This document shows positions 25,695-34,849 of a DNA stretch of 64,000 nucleotides, one piece after another; position 1 is the first letter of the stretch; each line of letters opens with the position of its first letter. Origin of the DNA: Bradyrhizobium sp. Arg816 (GTDB lineage: Bacteria > Pseudomonadota > Alphaproteobacteria > Rhizobiales > Xanthobacteraceae); contig NZ_JAPRAQ010000007.1 in assembly GCF_029989365.1 (NCBI RefSeq), positions 1 to 64,000 of the forward strand, written 5' to 3'. Position numbers and translations under genes: made by a program. The notes under the pieces were generated by a model. The model saw only the letters and a list, made by a program, of their open reading frames with translations, ran no database searches and was not told the origin of the DNA.

Positions 25695-26657
25695 GGCCGA
25701 CATGACCTCCTCCGTCGCGGTCTGATGGATCATGTGGCCGTTTCCCGCGATCCGGTGAAAACTGCTGTGCGGTATGTCGGAATGTAGCCTGGCCGACTGG
25801 GCCTCGGTATCGACGAGTTTGTCCTGCGCGCCCGCGATGATGGCCACCGGCATTTTGAGATCGCCGTAGTACCCGCGCTCCCTCAGCGCGTCCGGTACCA
25901 TCAGCGTGGCTTCCGCCGCGGCCGCCCTCAGTTGGGACGGCCGGAGCGCCATTTCCTTCGGAAAACCATTGAACTTTGCGGGCACAAGTCGCGGTCCGAA
26001 CATCTTCGCCATCATCATCGGCCAGGCGAGCCGCTCGACCAGAGGCGAAAGGGTATGGCTGAGAATGTCGCCGACCAGGGGCAGCGAGGCCGGCAGGGAT
26101 ATGAAGGTGTCGGACCGGACAGAAGGATAGTAGTATCCCGAGGCGAGAACCAGTCCCCGGACGAAGGCGGGATACTGGTGGGCCATTGCGACGGCGACCG
26201 GTGCGCCCCACGAGTGACCCAGAACGATCGCTGTGGAAACGCCGATCTTTTCCAGCGCAAGCTTCAATAGCTTAGCTTGAGCATCCGGTGTCCATACGAC
26301 ACTACGCGGGCGCCTGCTGTGTCCGAACCCTGGGCGGTCGAATGCGACGACGCGGTATTGCCTGGCCGCAATGTCGAAGAGCCCGCTGCACTCAAAATCC
26401 TGAACCACGCTGCCGTTGCCATGCAGAAGGACGATCGGATCGCCATCGCCGCGCTCCATGTAGTGCAGCCGGACGCCGTTCGCTTCGACGAAGCGGCCCT
26501 TGGGCGGATTTTTTGCTTCCGCCCGTTTCGCGAGGTACCGATTGACTGCTGCGATTGCCACCATGGAGGCAACGATGATGGACGCGGACGCGATCAGGAA
26601 GCCGCTGGGCGCGGCCGAACGGGGTCGGCGCGCGTAGGCCGCTTGGACGACTTTCAT
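25611..26657 (-). CDS. Alpha/beta hydrolase with N-terminal membrane anchor
   Basis: About 348 residues from the ATG at 26657. A membrane helix (GFLIASASIIVASMVAIAAV) near the start anchors it; the hydrolase core follows: oxyanion loop LLHGNGSVVQD, nucleophile Ser in GHSWGAP, acid Asp in AGAQDKLVD, and His in GNGHMIHQ. It should act at the membrane on an ester, epoxide or haloalkane-like substrate, which one is unknown. The end is odd: after SALRESYERVDG the last 18 or so codons run antisense through ligase debris (25611-25690), so the natural C-terminus was probably replaced. An ATG further upstream in frame at 26762 lacks a good site. Confidence 0.85.
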   Translation of the reverse strand: MKVVQAAYARRPRSAAPSGFLIASASIIVASMVAIAAVNRYLAKRAEAKNPPKGRFVEANGVRLHYMERGDGDPIVLLHGNGSVVQDFECSGLFDIAARQYRVVAFDRPGFGHSRRPRSVVWTPDAQAKLLKLALEKIGVSTAIVLGHSWGAPVAVAMAHQYPAFVRGLVLASGYYYPSVRSDTFISLPASLPLVGDILSHTLSPLVERLAWPMMMAKMFGPRLVPAKFNGFPKEMALRPSQLRAAAAEATLMVPDALRERGYYGDLKMPVAIIAGAQDKLVDTEAQSARLHSDIPHSSFHRIAGNGHMIHQTATEEVMSALRESYERVDGRRVVADRDFLQCGLALE

Positions 26658-27015
26658 CGGAAGCTTTCTGCAGTGGCCGGCAATCCGCACGGCGTCCGAA
26701 AATGTTTCGGAGCAGGATGAACATGCGGCGATCGACATCGTTCCAACCCAAGCCTTGGCCACCTTTTCGGCTCGCCAGTTGTCGGAAACAATGGGTCAAC
26801 GTTCTTGGCTCACCGATCCGAACCCGGAGTTCGGCGAGTGCACTGCTCTCCGAGTCCGAGGAGGCCGGCTGATGGCCGTCAGTTGGGCGGACACTCGGGG
26901 CAGGTATCGGCGATGTATGACAGCTGAACCAGCGGACAATCTGGATCGCCCCAGTTTCGATCAACCGGCCAAGCTTCTGCATCCGCAAAAGCTCACACGG
27001 CCAAATATCATCCCG
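26658..27015. other. Gene-poor gap
   Basis: About 360 bases between the hydrolase start and the dctA end. Frames on both strands are short and carry no recognised motif. Confidence 0.4.
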
Positions 27016-28401
27016 TCAAGCAGCCGATTGCGTTGTCGATGTCCAGCACGTGTCCTCGCGCGCCGCCGTTACCTCGCTGGTATTCGGTCGGGCCGCCTCC
27101 TTGAGAGTGTCTCTCAGTCCCAGCTCACGGGCCAACACTTGACGGTCACAGGCATTCTCCCACAGCGACACGATGATCGCCGCCACGCAGTTGCTGATCA
27201 TGCTGGTCAGCGCCCTCGCTTCCGACATGAAACGATCGATACCGACGAGCAGCGCCACGCCGGTTACGGGCAAGTCCGGCATGACAGTGAGAGTTGCGAC
27301 AAGCGCGACGAACCCGCTGCCAGTGACGCCGGCCGCCCCTTTTGACGTCAGCAGCATCAGTCCGAGCATTGCCGCAATCTGTCCCCAAGACAGATGGATG
27401 TCGCAGGCCTGCGCGATGAAGATGGACGCCAGAGTGAGATAGATGGCGCTGCCGTCCAGATTGAAAGAGTAACCCATCGGCAGCACGAGTCCTGATACGC
27501 CTTTCCGGCATCCGAGCTGCTCCAGCTTGCGCAGCGCGCCAGGCAGCGCCGGCTCCGACTACGACGTGCCGAGCACGATCAGCAGTTCTTCCCTGAAGTA
27601 GCGGATGGTCTTCCACAGGCTGAAGCCGTTCAGCCGCGCCAGCGTTCCAAGCACGACAACCACGAAGATGGAGCAGGCGATATAGAATGTCAGGATCAGC
27701 AGTCCGAGTGAGCCAATCGAACGAATGCCATAGCGGCCCACCGTGAACGCCATGGCGCCAAAGGCGCCGAGCGGGGCAAGCTTCATGACGAAACCGAAGG
27801 CCACAAACAGCACATGAGAGAACGAGGTGACGGCCTTGGTCACTACCATACCGTCGTCGCCGACCCGGCTCAGCCCAAAGGCGATGAGAATGGAGACCAG
27901 CAGGACTGGCAGCACTTCGCCATCGGCGAATGCGCCAAAGAACGAATGCGGGATGATGTGCAGCATGAAGTCCGCAAATCCGCTCGCACCTGCCTGCTTG
28001 GCGAATTTCGCAGCAACCGACGGATCCAGCGTACTGACGGACACATGCATGCCGACGCCCGGCTGGATCAGCAATACGGCAACCAGCCCGGCCAGCAGCG
28101 CGAGCACGGTCAGCAGGTAGAACAGCGCCATGGATTTCACCAGCGTGCGGCCGACCTCGCGGGAATCGCTGATGCTGTTGATGCCGCTGACGATGGTGCA
28201 GAACACGATCGGCGCGATCATCATCTTGACCAGCTTGACGAAACCATCCCCCAGGGGCTTCAGCGCGGCACCAAATTCGGGCCAGAGGTGGCCGGTGAGG
28301 ACGCCCAAGACGAGGCCAATCAGCACCTGGACGTAGAGGACCCGGTAGAATGGCTTTCTCATGTCGATGCGCGCAGATGCAGCCAGCGCTTGCGTGTGCA
28401 T
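27016..28401 (-). pseudogene. dctA: C4-dicarboxylate transporter DctA interrupted by an amber codon
   Basis: Read through, this is a full DctA (DAACS family) sodium/proton symporter of about 460 residues from the ATG at 28401 (GGGAGAAACGAGA site): KPFYRVLYVQVLIGLVLGVL, MMIAPIVFCTIVSGI, then FREELLIVLGTS. Here the conserved serine-rich loop, LGTSSSE in the family, reads LGTS-TAG-SEPALP: the stop at 27559-27561 replaces a Ser codon (TCG to TAG is one base). The same frame goes on with LVLPMGYSFNLDGSAIYLTL and MLLTSKGAAGVTGSGF, the substrate-binding hairpin and helix. Both halves are otherwise well kept, so the mutation is recent, or it is read through, or it is an error. The last 40 residues look diverged. 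Confidence 0.88.
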
Positions 28402-28460
28402 TCTCGTTTCTCCCAAAATTCCGCTTTTTCGGCTCTGATTTTTCTCAAGGCGGACCGAGT

Positions 28461-29534
28461 TCAGGCCGCCAGGATCGAATGAGGCACGTGCGCTCGCCGG
28501 GCGAAGACGTGACCTTGGAAAATTCGACGGGCCGTCCGCTGCACCCGCGCAACCGGGCCGGGCTCCAGCCGAACCACGAGCTGGCCGGAGGGATGGGTGA
28601 GCGTGATCGGCACCGGCGGCGCGAGCGGCCCGACCATCTCTGCGGCGATCGTCCCTGACGTCACGCACGCCGTCGCAATCGCCACCGCGCCGGTCACCGC
28701 CAGAGCGCTATGGCAGTCGTGCGGCATGAAATACCGCGTGTTCAACGTCGCTTCCGTCGCGGGAGCAATCAGGACCGGTTTCGGAATCACCATCGACGCC
28801 GAGTTTGGAAACCCCATCCGGCGTCCGGCCTCGACGCGCAAGCTCTCGAGCCGCGCGCGGAAGCCGCTGTCGACGAACTCCGAAGGTGCCTCACGACCGG
28901 TCCATCCCAGATCCGCCGCGCGGACCAGCATGACGGGCATGGCTGCGTCGATGCAGCTGACTTCGATCCCTTCGATGCGGTCGACCGGCCGTCCTGTCGG
29001 CAGGAGGCGACCGGTGCGCGCGCCGGCCGCGTTAGGGAACGACAGTTCGATGGGCGCGGCCGTTCCCGGCACCCCGTCAATCCGCGCCTCGCCTTCATAG
29101 GTCACCCGCCCGCCCGGGGTGGAAACCGTCGCATCGATCAGCTTGCCGGTGTTGACATTATGGATGCGCACCTGGGTGCGATCTGCGGCAGCGGCGACCA
29201 GACCGGCTTCGATTGCGAACGGTCCCACCGCTGCCAGCATGTTTCCGCAATTGGGTGAGGTATCGACCATCCCCTCGCGAACCCGCACCTGGGCAAACAA
29301 ATAATCGACATCGGCGCCGGGCACCGATGCCGGTCCGATGATCGCGACCTTGTTGATGACGGCATTGCCGCCGCCGATTCCATCGATGCCCAGATCGTGC
29401 CCGCCCCCCATGACCGACAGGAGGATCGCATCGCGCGCCCCGGGATCGGCCGGGAGATCGCTGGCCAGGAAAAACGGCCCGCGCGAGGTTCCGCCGCGCA
29501 TGACCACACAGGGAATGGCAATCTGATCGTTCAT
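28461..29534 (-). CDS. PrpF-family isomerase, 4-oxalomesaconate tautomerase-like
   Basis: A 357-residue member of the PrpF/GalD group, a diaminopimelate-epimerase fold. Motifs: MRGGTSRGPFFL at the start, MGGGHDLGIDGIGGGNAVINK, VDTSPNCGNMLAAVGPFAIE (catalytic Cys/Asn region) and MPHDCHSALAVTGAVAIA with a second Cys. PrpF isomerises aconitate in the methylcitrate cycle; GalD acts on 4-oxalomesaconate in gallate breakdown. The neighbours, a DctA transporter 59 bases downstream and a divergent LysR regulator, recall the galR-galT-galD setting, but galA, galB and galC are not here, so the substrate is open. The ATG at 29534 is chosen over one eight codons upstream. Confidence 0.85.
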   Translation of the reverse strand: MNDQIAIPCVVMRGGTSRGPFFLASDLPADPGARDAILLSVMGGGHDLGIDGIGGGNAVINKVAIIGPASVPGADVDYLFAQVRVREGMVDTSPNCGNMLAAVGPFAIEAGLVAAAADRTQVRIHNVNTGKLIDATVSTPGGRVTYEGEARIDGVPGTAAPIELSFPNAAGARTGRLLPTGRPVDRIEGIEVSCIDAAMPVMLVRAADLGWTGREAPSEFVDSGFRARLESLRVEAGRRMGFPNSASMVIPKPVLIAPATEATLNTRYFMPHDCHSALAVTGAVAIATACVTSGTIAAEMVGPLAPPVPITLTHPSGQLVVRLEPGPVARVQRTARRIFQGHVFARRAHVPHSILAA

Positions 29535-29652
29535 TGGAGCTGTTCCGTTCGGCGACATCTTCGCACGAACAGAGCATGGGGTCTTGCAACTCTTCTGTAA
29601 AATGCAAATATCTGAAGTATTAATGCGTCATTCGGTATAATAGGAACCAGCC
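29535..29652. promoter_or_regulatory. Divergent promoter region, PrpF-like and LysR genes
   Basis: An AT-richer 118-base gap. It holds AATA-N7-TATT (29607-29621), a T-N11-A-like dyad that could be the LysR site, and TATAAT at 29636-29641 close to the LysR start. Confidence 0.4.
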
Positions 29653-30585
29653 ATGAACGCAGAATTGCTCGACCTCAAGGCGTTCATTACTGTCGCGGAG
29701 ACTGGAAGCTTTGTCCGCACCGCCAAGGCGCTGAACCTGTCGCAGCCGGCGCTCAGCCGACGCATTCAGAAGCTGGAAGAAAGCCTCGGCGCGCCGTTGC
29801 TGGAACGCTCGACGCGTCACGTCAATCTCACCATGACCGGCCGCGACTTCCTGCCGAAGGTGCGCCGTCTCATCGACGAGTTCGAGACCTCGGTGCTCGC
29901 CATCCATGATATCGGCGCGCGCAGTTCGGGCTTGGTCTCGGTGGCTGCGGTGCCGACAGCGGTGTTTTATTTCCTGCCGCGTGCGATCGGCCGTTTTGCC
30001 GAGGCGTATCCGCGCATTCGCATCCGGATTCTGGATATCGGGGCCAATGAGGGATTGGAAGCGGTCGCGCGCGGAGAAGCCGACTTCGGCATCAATTTCA
30101 TCGGCGCTTCGCATGCCGAAATCGAATTCGAGAAACTGGTTGAAGATCCTTTCGTCCTGGCCTGCCGCCACGACCATCCGTTGGCATCGCGCAAACAGGT
30201 AAGCTGGTCGGAGATCGTGTCGCACCGTGTTATTACCGTCGGTCGCAATAGTGGTAACCGCGCGTTGATCGACAATGCGCTGGCCCGACACGGCCTGCAG
30301 CTGAACTGGTCCTATGAAGTTGCTCACCTCTCCGGTTCACTCGGTCTCGTCGAAGCGGGACTGGGCATCGCCGTACTGCCGAGGCTTGCGACGCCGGCCG
30401 CCGGCCATCCGATCATTCACACCATCAGGTTGACCGAGCCGGAGGTGTCGCGGACGATCGGAATCGTGCGCAGGCACGGGTCGACGCTATCCCCTCATGC
30501 CAGCCAATTTCTCAAGATGCTCCTCGAGGCATGGCGCTCGCCTTCCCGGACGACTATTCGCGGTAGGCCGCGCCCCCGACCCTAG
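29653..30585 (+). CDS. LysR-family transcriptional regulator
   Basis: A 310-residue regulator. Residues 1-65 form the winged helix-turn-helix (LKAFITVAETGSFVRTAKAL, NLSQPALSRRIQKLEESLG); the rest is a periplasmic-binding-like effector domain (FYFLPRAIGRFAEAYPRIRI; GLVEAGLGIAVLPRLA). It is divergent from the PrpF-like gene and so most likely controls that gene and dctA in answer to a carboxylic acid, probably a tricarboxylate-like intermediate. The C-terminal stretch SPSRTTIRGRPRPRP is basic and looks like an added tail. Confidence 0.93.
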   Translation: MNAELLDLKAFITVAETGSFVRTAKALNLSQPALSRRIQKLEESLGAPLLERSTRHVNLTMTGRDFLPKVRRLIDEFETSVLAIHDIGARSSGLVSVAAVPTAVFYFLPRAIGRFAEAYPRIRIRILDIGANEGLEAVARGEADFGINFIGASHAEIEFEKLVEDPFVLACRHDHPLASRKQVSWSEIVSHRVITVGRNSGNRALIDNALARHGLQLNWSYEVAHLSGSLGLVEAGLGIAVLPRLATPAAGHPIIHTIRLTEPEVSRTIGIVRRHGSTLSPHASQFLKMLLEAWRSPSRTTIRGRPRPRP

Positions 30586-30652
30586 AGCCAAAGACGACCA
30601 CCAACGTCGCTTACAATCTCTGCGGCCGTTCGTCTTGGCCGCGTGTCAATGA

Positions 30653-31050
30653 GAAACGTTGAGCGCGACGAGAAAGCGTGAGACCATGTTGTACGCAGCG
30701 ATGGTCGCCACGACTTCCACGATCCCGTCGTCGTCGAACGTTTCCCTGAGCCTCCCAAAGAGTGCGTCCGACACTATGATATCGCGCGTCATCGCATCGG
30801 TAAGCTCGAGCACAGCGCTTCGCGGGAAGCGAACGCTGCCGCGATGCCATCCTGTTTGAGAGTCTCGATCTTCTCGTCGCTAAGACCAGCGCGCTTCGCG
30901 ATCGGCGCGTGGGCGGAAATTCAGACCCCGCACATGCTCCACAAGCCTGCTCACGTTGGCTGTGAAAAGATTATTCTTGACCTCCGGTGCAAACGTCGTG
31001 CACACGCCGCCTTCTAACCGATAGAAACACTTGAACTCTCGCTCCAATCC
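30653..31050 (-). pseudogene. Carboxymuconolactone decarboxylase/AhpD-like remnant
   Basis: On the minus strand the C-terminal part reads AVLELTDAMTRDIIVSDALF and DDDGIVEVVATIAAYNMVSR and then FLVALNVSH, ending at about 30653, a good match to the CMD/AhpD fold. Upstream, in another frame, IAKRAGLSDEKIETLKQDGI is the preceding helix pair, so a frameshift lies near 30805. A TGA sits before ISAHAPIA. Farther upstream (30950-31050) another frame has a coherent stretch FAPEVKNNLFTANVSRLVEH that I cannot assign. The gene is broken several times. Confidence 0.6.
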
Positions 31051-31676
31051 ATCATGGGCAAGTTTGAGCTAGCTTCAGACGAACGGCGGCTAGTCCGCGC
31101 TCTGTCGCTAGCCTTGCATCGACACCTGGCAGCTTTTTTGGGGATCCGCCACGAGAACGTGCTTGGCAACCGGCCGACCGAGGGTAGCCGCACGTATGAC
31201 CACAGGGAAGCAGGCTAGCTGTATCCTGGCGCGAATGAGACACACCCCCGCGTTCTCGCGGCGGATTTCCCCCGAGCTTTGCATCTCCGCCTGCCCTCTC
31301 AGTCAAGAGGGCGCAGGGAAGGTCGGTGCCGGCTGGCACCCGCGGTCCGCTGCGCGAAAGGACACGCAGGAAGAACCGCACAGCAGCATACAGGTGAAGC
31401 CCAACACACAGCCTTCCCTGCGCAGTGGTCGGACGGCTTATGCCGCGCTCTCCCGGGAGCCGAGTTCCTTCTGGCCTCCCTCGCCCCAGCGAAATTCACC
31501 GGCATCGCGCCGGTTGACGCGATTGTCGCCTCCGCAAGAGCTTGCAACGACGGCCAGGACCACACGTCTATATTTTGGCGTTCGGTGAAACACCGTGAAA
31601 CTAAGAAAACCCTTTGAAATAAGCACTTTATGCGTAGGCTTGTTTCGGGCTGTTCCTGCGGAGTTCGCCAAATCTA
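31051..31676. other. Non-coding, repeat-like stretch before the integrase
   Basis: About 630 bases. One plus-strand frame (31163-31588) with MRHTPAFSRRISPELCIS and EGAGKVGAGWHPRSAA resembles spurious proteins annotated many times in Bradyrhizobium genomes from a dispersed repeat; it is most likely repeat DNA rather than a gene. No tRNA was found that could be the integration site. Confidence 0.35.
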
Positions 31677-31736
31677 GGGCCGGGACCTAAACGCTTCAGC
31701 GTCCGCACGACAAACTGAAAGCTCAAGTCCCGGCCC
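31677..31736. repeat. Large inverted repeat upstream of the integrase
   Basis: Perfect 10-base arms GGGCCGGGAC (31677-31686) and GTCCCGGCCC (31727-31736) with a 40-base loop that itself contains GCTTCAG (31694-31700) and CTGAAAGC (31715-31722), which can extend the pairing. It ends 32 bases before the integrase ATG. It may be an autoregulatory or recombination site. Confidence 0.6.
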
Positions 31737-31768
31737 TTTGGTCTCAAGCCTTTAGGAGCCGAAACCAC

Positions 31769-33172
31769 ATGGAGACTACCATTGCCGCCGCCCCCTTAGG
31801 CAAGAGGGGCCGCAAGAGCAGCGTCATCCTGACCGACCGCCTGTGTGAGAAGCGGGTGACCGAGCGCACCAAAATCTACGACCGTAAATGCCCCGGCCTC
31901 TACGTCAGCATCACCACGGCCGGCCCGGCGACCTTCTCGTTCAAGTTCACCGATCGGACCACGGGCAAGCAGCGCACCGGATGGCTCGGCGTCTACAATC
32001 CCGAGACCTTCACGGTCGAGGACGCCCGTAGCAAGGTCTATGGTCTGAAGGGCATGGGCGGCGCCGCGCTTGGCGAGACCTTTCGCGACCAGAAGGCGAA
32101 GGCCGCGCAGAACGGCAAGACCGTCGCCGAGATCATCGAGGAGCGGATCGACTGGATGAAGACGCCCGTCCGCAAGCCGGACGGCGAGATGCGGCCCCGG
32201 CTGGAGGCGTGGGAGAACACCGCCAGCCAACTGCGTCGCCTCCTCGGTGCCCGGCTAGGCAAGAAGCTCGCCCGCGAGGTCACCAAAAACGACATCGCGA
32301 CGCTTTCGAACGACATCGTCGCTGGGGCGTTCGGCAAGCCCTCGGTCAGCAACGCGAGGCATATGCGAAAGGCGGCCAGCTCCCTGTTCAATTGGGCCGC
32401 CGAGGCGGGCCGCGACTACGTCAGCGCGTCGCCTTGCATCAATCTGCCGAAGCTCGATCCGGAGCACCCCCGCACCCGGGTCCTGTCCGAGGACGAGATC
32501 AGGGTGTTCTGGCATGGTCTCGATGATGACGTTCTGCTGGCGTCATGGGATCGCCGCACGCGGCTTGCCTTGAAGTTCGAGCTTGTGACCATGCTGCGGT
32601 CGAGCGAACTGCTCGGCGCGCGCCGCGACGAACTGGCCGACCTCGATGGCGACAATCCGCGCTTTGACGTTCCGCTGAAGCGGGTCAAAAAGCGACGCGT
32701 CATCCAGCAGCCCTTGTCCGATTTGGCCGTCGAGATCGTCAAGGAAGCTCTGCGGGGATCGAACAAGCAATTCGTCTTCGCCTCCCCGCTCGGCGATCAG
32801 CCGCTGCATCGGAAGGCCATGGCCGATGCGCTGCGTGGCGACAAGCGCAAGGGCAAAGTGAGGACGCGCGGCATCTGCGCGCTGCTTGGCCTGAAGCCGT
32901 TCACCCCCCACGACCTGCGCCGGACGGCCGCCACCTTGGCGGGCGATCTCGGCTTCGACGATGCCTGGATCGCGAAATGCCTCGACCATGCCCCCAGCAA
33001 GAAGTCCGAGGTTGTCGTGCCGACCGTCACCGGAAAGGTCTATAACCATTCCAAGCGCATGAAGGAGAAGCGCGCGGTGCTGGATGGCCTGGCAGCCGAG
33101 TTGCGGCGGATCGTCGGCGCGCCTGCACCTGGCATAGATCCAGAAAAGCACCAGCCGAGGCTCGCGGCCTGA
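31769..33172 (+). CDS. Tyrosine-type site-specific integrase (P4-like)
   Basis: A 467-residue integrase of the genomic-island type. The N-terminal DUF4102-like part (LTDRLCEKRVTERTKIYDRK, CPGLYVSIT) binds arm sites, a SAM-like core-binding domain follows (residues about 145-215), and the catalytic domain has R277 in MLRSSELLGAR, H381-x-x-R384 in HDLRRTAAT, H407 in LDHAPS and Y425 in VYNHSKR. All active residues are present, so it should be functional. It usually sits next to one attachment end; the truncated GIY-YIG-like gene at 33663 and the inverted repeat at 31677 mark possible edges. No excisionase is seen beside it. Confidence 0.93.
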   Translation: METTIAAAPLGKRGRKSSVILTDRLCEKRVTERTKIYDRKCPGLYVSITTAGPATFSFKFTDRTTGKQRTGWLGVYNPETFTVEDARSKVYGLKGMGGAALGETFRDQKAKAAQNGKTVAEIIEERIDWMKTPVRKPDGEMRPRLEAWENTASQLRRLLGARLGKKLAREVTKNDIATLSNDIVAGAFGKPSVSNARHMRKAASSLFNWAAEAGRDYVSASPCINLPKLDPEHPRTRVLSEDEIRVFWHGLDDDVLLASWDRRTRLALKFELVTMLRSSELLGARRDELADLDGDNPRFDVPLKRVKKRRVIQQPLSDLAVEIVKEALRGSNKQFVFASPLGDQPLHRKAMADALRGDKRKGKVRTRGICALLGLKPFTPHDLRRTAATLAGDLGFDDAWIAKCLDHAPSKKSEVVVPTVTGKVYNHSKRMKEKRAVLDGLAAELRRIVGAPAPGIDPEKHQPRLAA

Positions 33173-33662
33173 ATGCGTCGCCCATTGGATCTCGATCAGA
33201 TCCCTCAGCCGACCTGTGCTTGCATTCCCCTGCGCAGGGGTTCGCGGACGGCGAAGATTGCACACAATTTCAAATCTGGGCGGCATGCTCACCCTGCGCC
33301 TGATCGGGCGGAACTGTTGGCGATGCGTTCGAGGCGATGGCGCACACGAACCGGCCGGGACGGTCGGGTGGTGATGACGCCCGGCGAAATGAAGCAGGAA
33401 CAAGTTCCTCAGCGTCTTCGCTGAACGCCGTTCATTTATCGGTTGAAAACGCCTGCCGCTGCCTCCCACCACCTAGGTAGCAGCCTCGAATCATGGCTAT
33501 TCCCGGTAGAGAATGGGCAATACATGGGGGGCAGCTCACCTTCAGAATTCTTCTTCTGCTCTTGCGCCACCTCTTGCGGGAGTACCCACAAGAGAGTTGG
33601 TGGTCGAAGTTGAGTAGATCGGCGACCAGTGAGGCGGCCAAAGCCGAGATAGAGCGGAGCAC
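33173..33662. other. Gap behind the integrase
   Basis: About 490 bases with only short, poorly supported frames on both strands. It could hold an attachment site, but no repeat of it was recognised in the window. Confidence 0.35.
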
Positions 33663-33830
33663 ATGGAATTAAACGACCTGCTGTTGGGTAAGAAGATTGA
33701 TCCAGCGGGCGTGATCGTGTTTCGTCACCGACCCAGCGGGCCAGATTTGAACAAGGTGTTTCCTTTAATTGCGGCGGATGGCACGGACTTGTTCAACCAC
33801 CGTCCCTGCCGGTGGCGCAAGAACGGTTAG
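33663..33830 (+). pseudogene. Truncated GIY-YIG nuclease-like N-terminus
   Basis: Fifty-five codons read MELNDLLLGKKIDPAGVIVF, RHRPSGPDLNKVFPLIAADG and TDLFNHRP, the recognisable start of long GIY-YIG-family proteins in rhizobia (LNDLL...IDP..V.V.RHRP.E..LNKV.P..A). The frame then ends at a TAG and the nuclease part is missing. This is a leftover of a gene cut off, maybe by the integrase-linked event upstream. Confidence 0.6.
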
Positions 33831-33960
33831 CTCTTCTGGCGCGAACTGCAGTGATCGCAGCGGCGTTGGATCTTGAGCATCCCCGCACCTGCTCACGCGG
33901 TTGTAATTCGGTAAAGGCCGCCGGAATGAACCCCGCTGGTCAGTTGATCTGGAAAACACA

Positions 33961-33995
33961 AAAAGTCGCGCCGTCAGAAAATGGGCGCGACTTTT
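33961..33995. terminator. Strong hairpin terminator
   Basis: AAAAGTCGCGCC (33961-33972) pairs perfectly with GGCGCGACTTTT (33984-33995) over an 11-base loop. With A and T runs at the outer ends it can stop transcription from both sides, including the minus-strand gene ending at 34035. Confidence 0.8.
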
Positions 33996-34034
33996 CTCGA
34001 CGACAAACTCGGTCGGAAACGAGCTGTTGATTAC

Positions 34035-34301
34035 TTACTTCTCTTTGATAACGGTCGTGCTGCTGCTACTACCGACTGTCCCTTCCTCGCAGACTTTGGT
34101 CTGCTTAATGCGATCTTCGGCTTCCACGCGGCTCTTGAAAGCCATCGGACCGATCTGTGTTACGACCTCCTTGTCCGCCGGGCGTGTGGTGGTAACCGTG
34201 CATTGGCGGCTCGGACCTTGCACGACATAGTACTCATCGGCCAGTGCTGGGGCGGTGCATCCGATGATTAATGCGCCAGCAAGAAGAAGTGGTGCTTTCA
34301 T
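34035..34301 (-). CDS. Small exported protein (88 aa)
   Basis: Starts at the ATG at 34301 behind a GAGAGAGG site. The signal peptide MKAPLLLAGALIIGCTAPAL is followed by ADEYYVVQGPSRQCTVTTTR, a short beta-rich part with the KEVVTQIGPMAFKSRVEAED pattern and a Ser/Thr-rich tail (VGSSSSTTVIKEK). Similar small periplasmic proteins occur in many Bradyrhizobium and relatives; function unknown. It has its own strong terminator downstream. Confidence 0.85.
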   Translation of the reverse strand: MKAPLLLAGALIIGCTAPALADEYYVVQGPSRQCTVTTTRPADKEVVTQIGPMAFKSRVEAEDRIKQTKVCEEGTVGSSSSTTVIKEK

Positions 34302-34579
34302 TGTCGCCTCTCTCTGTTCAAGTGCTGCCGAACGATGCGATAAAAGAGAATGCCGGGCGCTACCGCGCACACGACCTCTCATTCTTTCTGTCGGCGGCTT
34401 TGTAACTTGTTTAAGAGCGGACAGTTCCTCTATTTTGGCACTTGGAAGCGAGCACCAAAGCGGGCGCGATGGGCATCCCGCCGTGCCTAAGGCGAAGACG
34501 CGGCGCGCGAACCTCTACGTGAGCGGAATAGCGTCCGCTGGGTCTTTTGCCGGAGGCCGCAACGGGTCTGCGGGTGGAT

Positions 34580-34768
34580 TTAGGTTTTTTGTTTCTCGCC
34601 TGCGCTTTTTCCATCCGAGCTCTTAGAGCGCTCTTCGAAACGATCAGCGCCCTTTGCTAGATCGTGCCTCATCTTGCTTTCGTTTTTTGCTTCGTCGTTG
34701 GAAGCTGCTTCGCGTAAGCCTTCAGCGGCCCGTTCTCCCGCATTCGATGACTTTCGTTCGTCTTCCAT
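34580..34768 (-). CDS. Very small hydrophilic protein (62 aa)
   Basis: The sequence is nearly all charged and polar (MEDERKSSNAGERAAEGLRE, KMRHDLAKGADRFEERSKSS), with no hydrophobic core, and is likely disordered. The site AAGGAGC lies at ideal spacing before the ATG at 34768. It follows the gene ending at 34850 in the same direction and closes the operon of small proteins that starts at 35821. Hydrophilic proteins of this kind are often stress-protective; that is a guess here. Confidence 0.65.
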   Translation of the reverse strand: MEDERKSSNAGERAAEGLREAASNDEAKNESKMRHDLAKGADRFEERSKSSDGKSAGEKQKT

Positions 34769-34849
34769 TGTAGCTCCTTCTCATCAAGCTGCTTCCCAGC
34801 GAAATGCTCGTCCTCAGTTGGGATAACCGGCCAGCGACGTCCAGAGTTC

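Noticed and set aside
27016..28401. Genetic recoding (TAG as Ser) as explanation for dctA
   Set aside because: Other genes here end in TAG normally, and other interruptions use TAA or frameshifts; a point mutation or error is simpler.
31051..31768. tRNA gene as integration site of the integrase
   Set aside because: No cloverleaf-like arms or TTCGA-type T-loop were found here.
32543..33472. Long minus-strand frame over the integrase
   Set aside because: Antisense shadow of a clearly functional integrase with all catalytic residues.
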